A stretch of 25,208 nucleotides of DNA, from positions 1 through 25,208 of the IMG/VR virus record IMGVR_UViG_3300030108_000403; one strand, 5' to 3'. The translations under genes and the position numbers were made by a program. Below the pieces are notes generated by a model. That model ran no database searches. It was not told the origin of the DNA and saw only the letters and a program-made list of their open reading frames with translations. The DNA is from a virus. Numbering within the stretch: the stretch's first letter is position 1; each line of letters starts with the position of its first letter. This document shows positions 6,343 through 14,363 of the stretch, one piece after another.

Positions 6343-8565
6343 TTAAGCGTCGTTAGCTGCATCAGTTGTAAAGAATAGTTTTATACCAATTAACCGTGCG
6401 TCTTCTGCCATATCATCATTACTGTCAGAAACGTCTCTAAATATTCTAAAGAAACACATATCTCCAGCGGCAGGACTTCCTGCAACTGTTATTGCACCAC
6501 TCTCTGCAGTTACACAAAGATCCTCTGCAGCGCCTAGAGCATCGTCTGTTACAACCACCGCAGTGCCGTATGCAACATCAATAGTATCGTTATCAGAGAC
6601 TGCTACGCCCTGCAGACCCCAAGCAACACCATCTGTATCTGTTGCGGCAGTTGTCCAGAAAGCTTGGAAAGTAACCGTGCCTTCATTCCAACTTTTTGGA
6701 AATGCAATTTGAAACTGAGCATGTTCATCTGACGAGGCATCAAAGTCTAGAACATTCATGTCAGGACGGCCAGAGGTTGTCTCTGCTGTGGCTAGTGCTG
6801 CACATCCGTTTGATGCAGTTGGACTCATAGCCGCTGCAGGTACAAAGATAGTTTCTTTACCTGCCGTCTTAATTGCTGCACTTGAAACTGTAGGGGCTTG
6901 TGAAAAGTCAACTACACCTCCAGAGGAGATTGATATTGCATCTGTATCTGATGCAGAGCCAATAGTACCAGCATCAGGAATAGTTAAACTAGTTCCTGTA
7001 AGTGCTAGTGTTCCGGCGCTAGAGGGCAGAGTTACTGTAACATCCGCCGTAGATGCAGGGCCAATCAGAGTAACAGCATTTGTACCATTGTCACTGTCTT
7101 CAAAAAACTTTACAAAGCCAGCACTGGTTGCGCCGTTTTTAAGGTCAGCACCTGCGTTAATTACAGGAGTTGTAAGTGTTTTATTTGTTAGTGTGTCTGT
7201 TGATACCAAGGACACCAAAGTTGAACTAGAACCTGCAGGTAACAACATAGTGTTAGTAACACCAGCAGAGTGGGGCTGTGCTTGTAGTATCTGACCATGT
7301 GTATTGACCTCACAGTTTAACTGTATAGCACCAGAGTTGCTGTTGCCTAGCACTGTAAGATGCCCTGTGCCTTTTGCTTCTAACTCAAGGTCAATGTTTG
7401 AGTCGTCACCAGTTGCAGATAACTTAGGTGCGTTGCCTGTGGCTGCGTTTGTTACGTCAAACTGGTTGACTGCAGAAGAAGTGGTTTGGAAAATAATCTG
7501 TTCGTTGCCATTTTCATCTGCAATAAAATGTGCATCATCAATAAGAATGTTATGAGAATTAGTGTCTAAATTAGCGCCCAGTTGTGGCGAGGTATCTTCA
7601 ACAATATTGCTAAGGCCAGATGATGTGGCAAGACCTGCAGTTAAAGTGGACTTTGTAATTTTCTTTAGACCGCCTCCAGAAGTGTCAACAGCAAGAAGAA
7701 CATCATCATCCGCAACGCTGGATATTTCAGACAGAGAACCTACAGCAACAGAATTAAAGTTTGAGCCGTCTGCAATAAGTAGATTGCCTGAAGTGTTTGT
7801 TCCCATAGTGATATCATCACCAGTGACGGTTAGATCACCAGAGATGACAAGGTTGCCTGAAGAGTCTAGTGTAAGGGCGGTGCTAGTTCCTATAGCACTG
7901 GTGCCAATCTTGAACTTGTCACTGTCTCCATCATCTATACCCATCGTGAACGTCTGTGTTCCAGACAAGGCAAAAGCTAAGAAGGGATCGCCATCAGTTG
8001 CTGTGTTATTTATAATTAGCCCTGTAGTTCCTCCTGCACCGCCAAGAGTTAGGCTAGTGTCCGCTGCGTGAGTAAGAGTGATATCGTTATCGGAACCAAA
8101 GCCAAGAACTGCACTATCACTATCCAGCTTCAGATCATTGCTAACTGTAACTGCAGTAGAGGCGTTCATATCAATTGTTGCTTCACCATCAATACGCAGA
8201 ACACCATCAGAGCTTTGCTGAATAAAGCTAGCAGTATCTCCAAACTGTATCTTTTCTGTAGTAGTCAGCAAAATGTCATCAGAGAACTGAAAGTAATCCT
8301 CATCTTCCATCCACGTTAACACACCATCTGATGTATTTGCATTAAAGGTTATAGCTATATCTGTATCAGCACCCGTACCAAAAGTGATGGTGTTGCTCAA
8401 CAGTTTTTCAATAGCACCGCCTTCACCATCAGTGCCGTCATGCTGGTGGCCCCCTGTCTCAAAAGCAGCGTCAATCGCGTTAAACTCTGTAGTAAAGTCG
8501 GAAGCCTGAATGACTTCGCCATCTACAAAGTTAGTGGGGTCAGTTTTATTATATGCTGTACCCAT
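6343..8565 (-). CDS. Tail fibre protein
   Basis: This is a 740-residue protein whose ATG 8565 overlaps the nozzle stop (TAATG). Residues 1-55 contain GEVIQASDFTTEFNAIDAAF then GGHQHDGTDGEGGAI, a fibre N-terminus pattern common in marine phages. The long middle (about 60-570) is made of short beta repeats rich in G, T, S and D (ITFNANTSDG, LTVTGDDITMGTNTSGN, TLTNKTLTTPVINAG), as in trimeric beta-helical fibre shafts. The C-terminal 165 residues form a separate beta domain (ETIFVPAAAMSPTASNGC through FDASSDEHAQF to LIGIKLFFTTDAANDA). I recall that ending from many uncultured marine phage fibres. It should attach to the tail and, with the Gly-rich protein after it, contact the host. Confidence 0.9.
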   Translation of the reverse strand: MGTAYNKTDPTNFVDGEVIQASDFTTEFNAIDAAFETGGHQHDGTDGEGGAIEKLLSNTITFGTGADTDIAITFNANTSDGVLTWMEDEDYFQFSDDILLTTTEKIQFGDTASFIQQSSDGVLRIDGEATIDMNASTAVTVSNDLKLDSDSAVLGFGSDNDITLTHAADTSLTLGGAGGTTGLIINNTATDGDPFLAFALSGTQTFTMGIDDGDSDKFKIGTSAIGTSTALTLDSSGNLVISGDLTVTGDDITMGTNTSGNLLIADGSNFNSVAVGSLSEISSVADDDVLLAVDTSGGGLKKITKSTLTAGLATSSGLSNIVEDTSPQLGANLDTNSHNILIDDAHFIADENGNEQIIFQTTSSAVNQFDVTNAATGNAPKLSATGDDSNIDLELEAKGTGHLTVLGNSNSGAIQLNCEVNTHGQILQAQPHSAGVTNTMLLPAGSSSTLVSLVSTDTLTNKTLTTPVINAGADLKNGATSAGFVKFFEDSDNGTNAVTLIGPASTADVTVTLPSSAGTLALTGTSLTIPDAGTIGSASDTDAISISSGGVVDFSQAPTVSSAAIKTAGKETIFVPAAAMSPTASNGCAALATAETTSGRPDMNVLDFDASSDEHAQFQIAFPKSWNEGTVTFQAFWTTAATDTDGVAWGLQGVAVSDNDTIDVAYGTAVVVTDDALGAAEDLCVTAESGAITVAGSPAAGDMCFFRIFRDVSDSNDDMAEDARLIGIKLFFTTDAANDA

Positions 8566-10094
8566 TACATTCTACCTCCCGGTGTAAATTCTAGTGAAAA
8601 GCCTTTTATTGTGTATGTTGGATTTGTGCTGCTATCGTCAAATCTTACAGCAACAGCAAAACCAGAACCTTCTACAGATTGTCTATACAAAGGTGTATAC
8701 GCTTCAGTGCCGTACTCTGCAGTTGCGTATGAACTTGTTCCGTAAAAAGCTGCGCCCTGCGGGTTTGCAAGATCATAAGCTGCAGGAGTGGCTGCAGTTA
8801 CATCGCCATAGTCATATATCAAACTCATATCTACGTCTGTTACAATGCCTGTTGGGTCATAATTTAGAATAATTCTTTGCATATTTTTTCTTATGCCAAC
8901 ATCACCCATATTGTAGTCAGTGGTTTGATATCTACAGACTATAGCTGTTCCGTCAAAGTCCACGCCACTCTCTTGTTGAAAAACGTATCCGTTATCAAAA
9001 CCACCATGCAATACCTTTTCAACATCAGAGATATCACCAAAGGCTGCAGATGCAGGTTTTATGCCTTTTATATCAGCGTACTCCCAAGCAATTTGTCCTG
9101 TAGATGTGTTGCGTTTTAAAACAGCGGCTAAACCTAAAGACACCGCGTCAGTATCGCCAGACGTTGGATAAAACAATCTGTATTGTGATTTTGACTTAAT
9201 AACTAACGAAGAAATATTGCTTATTTGGTTTGCTGATAAACCGTTAAGCCTTGCCTGAACCTGCTTAGATATCGTGCCAAGTTCTGTATCACCAATCTTT
9301 TCAGTACCAGCAACAGTTCTAAGCCCGTCAGGTGCAAGGTAGATAAGATCACCTCCTATTTCCTGTATGCTAAATCTAGATAGACATCCTATATTTCTTG
9401 CAACAGGTTGCAGAACAAAATCTGAAACACTAGAACCTGCTAATCTAAATATACTGTCTTTACAAAATATAACTAAAGTCTCACGAAACTGTTTCATACC
9501 AACAATTTCATCGCCTACGGATATCTGTCCTGCGCCAGATGCTGCACTAAAATCATTCTCGCTGTACGGGGCGCTAAACTGTATTATCTGGCGGTTGTTT
9601 GTCATGCCAGAAAAGAACAGGTGGTTTTTATGCTCAACTACAACTTCTGGCGCTGTTGGTTTAGTCCCTGCGCCTGAACCCGCACCACCAGTTAAGGCCG
9701 TATAGGTGCTGCCATCAAAGATAGCTGCATCATTAACTCCGTCTGCCATCGCAATCTTCTCAGTGCCTGTCCAGTTGTACACTGAAAAAGTGTACCTTTC
9801 TGCACTGGTGCGATTAGTCACAAAGTTTGTCCACCCAGAACCTGTGCTTGTTGCAACATTTGCACCTCTGGCTGCAACAACTTTATCTTGAAAAATAGCT
9901 ATGCCTAACACTCCACCAGAACCTGACAACTGATTGCTATCAAACTTTGTAAACCCTTTTAGTTTAGAGTACCCACCCTCAACAGCAGGTTCAAAGTTTT
10001 GTAATACAGTGGCCTCTCCCGGCTGCATGACAAAGATGCTTTTGTCGAGAACAAGACCACCGTCACAGTTTACAGGTAAAGCTTGTGCTGGCAT
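8565..10094 (-). CDS. Tail nozzle / tail tubular protein B-like
   Basis: This is a 509-residue protein whose ATG 10094 overlaps the adaptor stop (TAATG). It begins with a beta strand followed by DKSIFVMQPGEATVLQNFEP and GGYSKLKGFTKF. This opening (all positions covered, then xPGxAxxLxNxxP and a GYRxxxGF-like turn) is typical of the beta-propeller nozzle proteins of short-tailed phages (T7 gp12, P22 gp10 types). Repeated blade-like segments follow, such as VLGIAIFQDKVVAARG, KIAMADGVNDAAIFDG and HKNHLFFSGMTNNRQIIQFS. The length is somewhat under T7 gp12. It sits between the adaptor and the fibre, the expected order for head-to-tip assembly. The nozzle forms the distal tail tube. Confidence 0.87.
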   Translation of the reverse strand: MPAQALPVNCDGGLVLDKSIFVMQPGEATVLQNFEPAVEGGYSKLKGFTKFDSNQLSGSGGVLGIAIFQDKVVAARGANVATSTGSGWTNFVTNRTSAERYTFSVYNWTGTEKIAMADGVNDAAIFDGSTYTALTGGAGSGAGTKPTAPEVVVEHKNHLFFSGMTNNRQIIQFSAPYSENDFSAASGAGQISVGDEIVGMKQFRETLVIFCKDSIFRLAGSSVSDFVLQPVARNIGCLSRFSIQEIGGDLIYLAPDGLRTVAGTEKIGDTELGTISKQVQARLNGLSANQISNISSLVIKSKSQYRLFYPTSGDTDAVSLGLAAVLKRNTSTGQIAWEYADIKGIKPASAAFGDISDVEKVLHGGFDNGYVFQQESGVDFDGTAIVCRYQTTDYNMGDVGIRKNMQRIILNYDPTGIVTDVDMSLIYDYGDVTAATPAAYDLANPQGAAFYGTSSYATAEYGTEAYTPLYRQSVEGSGFAVAVRFDDSSTNPTYTIKGFSLEFTPGGRM

Positions 10095-11464
10095 TAAACG
10101 GCTCTCATGTAATCTTTTTGGTTGGTTAGCTCAGTTCTCATTCTACGCACTCCGTTCTCATAGTCACGGAAAGCAAACTGTGCTGCCTGATCATTACCGC
10201 GTAATATATGTATGTAGTATTTTACACGGGACACGATAACATCATGATATCGAGAAGGTATTTTTGGTGTGTCTGTAAAAACAGTTAGTTCTGGAGACGA
10301 GTCGTAAAAATCAAACTCAACATCGTATTGTGTATTTTCAGGTATAGGCGTAATACCAAAAGCATTATCATTTTTAACACGATATACACATTGAGGAGCG
10401 GTAAACCCATCATCGGGTGAGTTAAGGGCTAAGAACTCATTCTCTCTGTATGATGTATGATAGCGACCTCTACCCTCATGGTATTCATCAATTGATTTAT
10501 ACTCTAATGTTTTTGCAGACGCATCATCCTCAAACATCTCAACAAAGTCTATGTCTAAGTTTGTTGATGCAGTGTTACTAAGACTAATAAAAGTCTGCTG
10601 CGTAGATGCAGTAAATGTAGCTGTTTTAATCTCACCGTTACCAACATTGTCTATAGTAAACGTGGTTGATAGATCAGAGTCCTTGTCACTGCTAGAACCT
10701 GCAAACACGTTTAGTGTTTCTGACGTTGATGAGATAGTGCCAGATGCAATTCTTGCAGTAATTCTGTACACTCTGTTTTCAACGGTGGGCAATGCTTGAT
10801 CTACACAACCAGCGTTCAAACGCAAAACACCCGCCGCATAAGTTCTGCCGCTTACAGAGTTGCTTAGTGCGGGGGTGCCAGATGTGCTTGTTCCTGCAGG
10901 ATCAGAGCTTCTGCTATCCCAGTATGACCCTAGAGTAAAAGTCTTATCAAAGTTACCTTGTCTAATTAGGTTTTGTGGGCGTAGAAAGAATGTGTCATAA
11001 TCTACATCAGTGCAAAATGTTATATCTCCTGACGTAGCGGTAAAAGTAGAGGATACGCCCGTAAGAGTTTCTGCAGACTGAAACGTGCCTTCAATCGGTT
11101 CTATGAGCATAAACTGTTCGTTAGTATGACCGCCGTGAGGTGGCACTCTACGCAGAATGCCTTTTGCAGACGAGGTGCCGCCTGTAATCATTTCGTTAGG
11201 AGTAAAACCCCCACTAACACTAGATACCTCTACCTTTATAGGATATGTGTATTTGCCTCTGCCACCAAACAGGGTATAGTTTGCGCTAAGAAAGTTCCAA
11301 GGCCACTGTATATACTCAGTCTCAATGTCTCGTATAGCTTTGTTTATAGCTCTTTTAGTCGTGGTTTGAATACCGCGTGTCCCTGACAAACCCGCTGCAG
11401 TCTCTGCAATCGTAGTCTCATTGAGGTCCAGTAGCACGGCGTTTATAAGTTCTACATAATTCAT
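10094..11464 (-). CDS. Tail adaptor / tail tubular protein A-like, with inserted beta modules
   Basis: This is a 456-residue protein starting at ATG 11464. Residues 1-60 are the helical start of head-to-tail adaptors (YVELINAVLLDLNE, then DIETEYIQWPWNFL). The C-terminal 60 residues carry the matching helices (PSRYHDVIVSRVKYYIHIL, AFRDYENGVRRMRTEL). In between lie two extra regions. At about 85-148 two copies of a GE.(I/L)TG.(T/S)S pattern occur (NEMITGGTSSAKG, AETLTGVSSTFTA). At about 163-312 a jelly-roll-like block starts NLIRQGNFDKTFTLGSYWD and contains RVYRITARIASG and LNVFAGSSS, resembling carbohydrate-binding modules. Simple adaptors such as T7 gp11 (about 196 residues) lack these. The adaptor ring joins portal and nozzle; the insertions would project outward (inference). 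Confidence 0.85.
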   Translation of the reverse strand: MNYVELINAVLLDLNETTIAETAAGLSGTRGIQTTTKRAINKAIRDIETEYIQWPWNFLSANYTLFGGRGKYTYPIKVEVSSVSGGFTPNEMITGGTSSAKGILRRVPPHGGHTNEQFMLIEPIEGTFQSAETLTGVSSTFTATSGDITFCTDVDYDTFFLRPQNLIRQGNFDKTFTLGSYWDSRSSDPAGTSTSGTPALSNSVSGRTYAAGVLRLNAGCVDQALPTVENRVYRITARIASGTISSTSETLNVFAGSSSDKDSDLSTTFTIDNVGNGEIKTATFTASTQQTFISLSNTASTNLDIDFVEMFEDDASAKTLEYKSIDEYHEGRGRYHTSYRENEFLALNSPDDGFTAPQCVYRVKNDNAFGITPIPENTQYDVEFDFYDSSPELTVFTDTPKIPSRYHDVIVSRVKYYIHILRGNDQAAQFAFRDYENGVRRMRTELTNQKDYMRAV

Positions 11465-11476
11465 GGCTTGCCTAAC

Positions 11477-11833
11477 TTATGCTTGGTTGGCTAAGAAGAG
11501 TTCGTCTACCGTTAGAACTGCTTCTATCCGATCAGCAGTCCCTGCAGTTAGCTTGATAGCATCACCCTCGTTAAGATTTAGCTCTAGCAACAAAAGCAGG
11601 TGGTCATTTGCTGCTATGCTTTTACTGCCTAATAATTTAAAAGTTGCACTAGCACTTGCATCTGTAAACTCTAAGGTTACAGGCGTAGCGTTACCTGAAG
11701 TTTCACAAATCTGTATAGTTTTTAAAACAGCGTCGTGACCCGCAGGTACGGTATATACAGTCGTTTGATTAGTGCTGTTAAGAGCAACCGCTGCGTTACG
11801 AAGTCGTACTGCTCTGGCTAGTGTTGAGGTCAA
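11477..11833 (-). CDS. Small beta-rich structural protein
   Basis: This is a 118-residue protein. The frame has no early ATG or GTG; the start is TTG 11833, which overlaps the preceding TGA as TTGA, with AGGA about 8 bases upstream. After a short helix (TLARAVRLRNAAVAL), the rest alternates beta strands (TTVYTVPAGHDAVLKTIQIC, TPVTLEFTDASASATFKLLG, RIEAVLTVDELFL). This looks like one beta-sandwich domain of the kind used in small capsid or tail decoration proteins of marine podoviruses. It lies just before the adaptor gene and is probably part of the virion. No enzyme motif is present. Function is inferred from fold impression and context only. Confidence 0.8.
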   Translation of the reverse strand: MTSTLARAVRLRNAAVALNSTNQTTVYTVPAGHDAVLKTIQICETSGNATPVTLEFTDASASATFKLLGSKSIAANDHLLLLLELNLNEGDAIKLTAGTADRIEAVLTVDELFLANQA

Positions 11834-12159
11834 GAATCTAGTCCTTTAATTTTTTTCTTTTGCGGAATAAAATCAAAATCTCCTCCAATAGCTGCTACAC
11901 ATTCTATCGAAGGATTTACATCTGCAACACCTGCTAAAGTAAAAGTTCTAGTTTTTGGATTTATATACATAGTAAAATTTACAAAAAACTCTCTATCTCT
12001 AAATTTAAGTGTAGCAACTTCTCCATGTTGTGCAGCTTGCTTTGCAAGAGTGCCGAGTGGAAAGCACATAGTGCCAAAGGTTTGAGCTTTAACAAAAGTC
12101 ATACCACAGAATAAAATACCAAAAATATACAGTGAAAATAAAACTAATCTCACTATCAT
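11830..12159 (-). CDS. Small exported protein with signal peptide
   Basis: The start chosen is ATG 12159, which shares its A with the upstream TAA (TAATG); a TTG-initiated extension to 12171 adds only four residues and is unlikely. The 109-residue product has a clear signal peptide (VRLVLFSLYIFGILFCG, cleavage likely after VKA at residue 25). The FC in the signal is not a proper lipobox. The mature part of about 84 residues has two Cys (32 and 87) that could form a disulfide in the periplasm, and the segment YINPKTRTFTLAG. A small exported phage protein with N-P-x-T-x-T-(F/W)-T and a late Cys is a pattern I recall from many marine phages, role unknown. It is coupled on both sides, to the oxygenase and to the beta-rich protein. 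Confidence 0.82.
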   Translation of the reverse strand: MIVRLVLFSLYIFGILFCGMTFVKAQTFGTMCFPLGTLAKQAAQHGEVATLKFRDREFFVNFTMYINPKTRTFTLAGVADVNPSIECVAAIGGDFDFIPQKKKIKGLDS

Positions 12160-12794
12160 TACATACCCCAAACTTTCTTTAAATACGTTTGAACTAATGT
12201 TGACTTTGTAAACATATCTTTCTGTGCTTTCATAAGGTAAGCATTTACCTCATACATATTTTGTAAAATGAAAGATTGTTCATATGACACATTAGAAGAC
12301 ATCCACCCTATTATGTTTTGTCTAAATCCCTTAGTGACCTTTTCTACACCATGTGGATATATTATAGGAAAGATCACAGCTTCACCTGCGTTTAACTTCT
12401 TACCTATTCTTCCTACTGGTGTGGCTAAAGTAAACTCTCCCCCTTCATAATCATCTGTCAGATTTATGCTCCAGCCATAGTCAAAAAATACGTTGTTTGA
12501 TTTTGGCTGCGCTTTAAAAGCGTCTACGTGTAAATCGTAGTAATCACCCTCAAGATACTTGTTATAAAAATTTACTGATACTCTGGTAGGACAATACACG
12601 CTGTCTATGTAGTGTGTATCGTACAGCTTATCTGTGATTAGCTTCCTTACCTCGTCTGGGACATTCTTTGACTCTTTATTACTTTTTATGTCCTCTAGAT
12701 CAGGAGCAGTATCTCCCCCATTCTTAAACGTGTTTGAATCAATCTTATCCAAACAAAAATTTACTTCGTCTTCAGTTAGTAGCTTGATAAACAT
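12159..12794 (-). CDS. 2-oxoglutarate/Fe(II)-dependent oxygenase (prolyl 4-hydroxylase/PKHD type)
   Basis: The start is ATG 12794, with GGAGGT directly upstream; the frame can be extended to a TTG at 12809 that overlaps the ribosome site, so that is rejected. The 211-residue product has the double-stranded beta-helix motif set: Y-D-L-H89-V-D91 (iron ligands), then GGEFTLATPVG, then PIIYPHGVEKVTKGFRQNIIGW with the third iron ligand His148 and Arg158 for 2-oxoglutarate. This matches PKHD-type hydroxylases (PiuC and viral P4H-like proteins), which hydroxylate proteins or other substrates using O2 and 2-oxoglutarate. Length is close to that of PiuC. It follows the hairpin that closes the capsid module and is coupled to the exported protein. 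The substrate is unknown. Confidence 0.9.
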   Translation of the reverse strand: MFIKLLTEDEVNFCLDKIDSNTFKNGGDTAPDLEDIKSNKESKNVPDEVRKLITDKLYDTHYIDSVYCPTRVSVNFYNKYLEGDYYDLHVDAFKAQPKSNNVFFDYGWSINLTDDYEGGEFTLATPVGRIGKKLNAGEAVIFPIIYPHGVEKVTKGFRQNIIGWMSSNVSYEQSFILQNMYEVNAYLMKAQKDMFTKSTLVQTYLKKVWGM

Positions 12795-12830
12795 ATGTAC
12801 CTCCGTCAATTCAATATCAAAGCAAGAAGG

Positions 12831-12855
12831 GTGGGGTTTTTAAAAGGAACCCCAC
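12831..12855 (-). terminator. Hairpin downstream of the capsid genes, possible weak terminator
   Basis: On the minus strand GTGGGGTT and AACCCCAC form a perfect 8-bp stem around a 9-base loop (CCTTTTAAA). It sits 17 bases after the decoration gene stop and 37 bases before the oxygenase ATG. The downstream flank is CCTTCTTGC, not a solid T run, so termination would be partial; RNA processing or stabilisation is the alternative. The position parallels the terminator that follows the T7 capsid gene. Confidence 0.6.
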
Positions 12856-12871
12856 AAAACCTTTAGTACAA

Positions 12872-13351
12872 TTACGTACCCGACGAGTCCGTAGCCGCTT
12901 CTGTTAGCGGGTTGCGCGAAATGTCAACCATGCAAACGTGAATGCGGAAACGTGCAGCACTTTCACCTGTTGAGCCGCCATCAAGGATGAGGGCATCAAT
13001 CGTGTCAGCACTGGTAAAGATACGAGCGTTGGAACCAGAAGCGCCTACAGCGGCTTCTAGGAATGGCGTAAAGCCAGCAGCAAGCGCAGAACCGTCAACA
13101 AAACAGTCTACGTCACCGCCAGTTACACCAACGTCCAGCGTGATCTGACCGTTACCACGCGCTTCAAGAACTTCAAGCGCACCAGCAACAATCATGGTAT
13201 CCGCAGGAACATCGACCAACTGGACGACATCTCCACCTGTACCGCCATCGGCAGTATCGTGGACCTGCGAAGTGACCACATAAGGGGTAGGCATCCGTGA
13301 AGGATGACCAACGGTTCCACCGCCATTGATGGTACGATCAATAGTAGCCAT
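12872..13351 (-). CDS. Probable head decoration protein
   Basis: This is a 159-residue protein starting at ATG 13351, with AAGGGAGGG about 8 bases upstream, a strong site. It begins ATIDRTINGGGTVGHPSRMP and continues as alternating beta strands rich in G, V, D and T (TSQVHDTADGGTGGDVVQLV, GNGQITLDVGVTGGDVDCFV, SAARFRIHVCMVDI). The gene starts 14 bases after the major capsid gene and shares its richer G+C and C-ending codons, which suggests equally high expression. A small beta protein made in quantity right after the coat protein is most likely a head decoration or cement protein. A head-fibre or capsid-stabilising role is the alternative. I do not recognise the exact family. Confidence 0.8.
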   Translation of the reverse strand: MATIDRTINGGGTVGHPSRMPTPYVVTSQVHDTADGGTGGDVVQLVDVPADTMIVAGALEVLEARGNGQITLDVGVTGGDVDCFVDGSALAAGFTPFLEAAVGASGSNARIFTSADTIDALILDGGSTGESAARFRIHVCMVDISRNPLTEAATDSSGT

Positions 13352-13365
13352 GATTCATCCCTCCC

Positions 13366-14340
13366 TTAGCTGTAGTCTACAATGCCGAGAACAAGTGACT
13401 CAGGGCGCAGGACTTTACGTCCATACACATGAAGACCACGAACAACGTCTGCAAACGCATCGGGGTCACGAATCACTTCAGTCTTAGCAATTGAGTTAGC
13501 GGTTGCACAAGCGGAGATGTGACCAGCGAGAACTACGTTCTCTCCAGAACCAACGCCAGAAACCGAAACCATGTCCGTGGTAGTCGTAGCATCAGCCGAC
13601 TGCCGCAGAGCATTGGATTTGTAAAGCGTGAAGCCCATAATCTTCTGGTTCGTTACCAGACCATTACGTAGCGGTGACGTATCATCGCCAGTAATCTGAA
13701 CTTCAACGATCTTTGCACCTGCTTTGTACAGGTTCTCATAGACACGGGGAGGTGCTACAAACCAACGGTTCTCTTCAGGAACGTCTTGCTCATCGAGCTT
13801 ACGAGCCATAAGAGCCATTAGGTTTACAACATCATCACCAGCATCAGAACCTGCAACTGTAACAGGAGTACCAGCAGTACCAAGGTTAGAATCCGTTTCA
13901 ATAGAACCGGAAGCACCTTTAATACCCGCGCCATCAAGCATAGCTTGAAGCACGTTTTTGTCGTAGTTACGCTTCAAGGAGAAAGCACCTGAAGAGGTAG
14001 CCATCGCCTCAAAGTTAACATGCGATTGACGCTCTTCGATATCATCGACTTTGAACGCAAACGCTTGAGCCTGATCTACTTCCAGAGTAATCTCATCGTC
14101 AGCCAGATCCTGCGGAGTAACCACAGCACCACGGGTGTACGCTGAGATGGAGACAGTAGGTTCTTTAATAATACGAACCGTGTCACCATAATTCTCAATC
14201 TCCCCGGCGTAGTCAGTGTTCGTGATGTCTTCAACAACTGACGCACGGCGGAAAAATTTAAGAACCTTCTGGCTATAGATTTCGGCTTGGAAATTACCGG
14301 ACGGTAGGTTACCGTATCCGGCGGATACACCAATAGCCAT
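13366..14340 (-). CDS. Major capsid protein (HK97-fold type expected)
   Basis: This is a 324-residue protein starting at ATG 14340, with AAGG about 8 bases upstream. It opens MAIGVSAGYGNLPSG, then AEIYSQKVLKFFRRASVVED, the N-arm and first helix pattern of many phage coat proteins, followed by GEIENYGDTVRIIKEPTVSI (a beta hairpin like the HK97 E-loop) and QAQAFAFKVDDIEERQSHVN (spine-helix region). Later segments EENRWFVAPPRVYENLYKAG and MGFTLYKSNAL are standard coat-protein signatures. It lies directly after the scaffold gene and before the decoration gene. The DNA is visibly richer in G+C and C-ending codons than its neighbours, as expected for the most abundant virion protein. Length is normal for podovirus coats. 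Confidence 0.93.
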   Translation of the reverse strand: MAIGVSAGYGNLPSGNFQAEIYSQKVLKFFRRASVVEDITNTDYAGEIENYGDTVRIIKEPTVSISAYTRGAVVTPQDLADDEITLEVDQAQAFAFKVDDIEERQSHVNFEAMATSSGAFSLKRNYDKNVLQAMLDGAGIKGASGSIETDSNLGTAGTPVTVAGSDAGDDVVNLMALMARKLDEQDVPEENRWFVAPPRVYENLYKAGAKIVEVQITGDDTSPLRNGLVTNQKIMGFTLYKSNALRQSADATTTTDMVSVSGVGSGENVVLAGHISACATANSIAKTEVIRDPDAFADVVRGLHVYGRKVLRPESLVLGIVDYS

Positions 14341-14363
14341 TTCCTTAACCTTTCTCTATAAGT

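Noticed and set aside
6758-8071. Plus-strand ORFs opposite the fibre gene
   Set aside because: They lie wholly antisense to a recognisable tail fibre, carry no family motif and arise from its low-complexity codon use.
12795-12809. TTG-initiated extension of the oxygenase
   Set aside because: The added codons are the ribosome site GGAGGT itself; ATG 12794 is the better start.
14076-14333. 85-residue minus-strand ORF in another frame of the major capsid gene
   Set aside because: No ribosome site, no sensible protein composition, and fully inside a gene under strong constraint.
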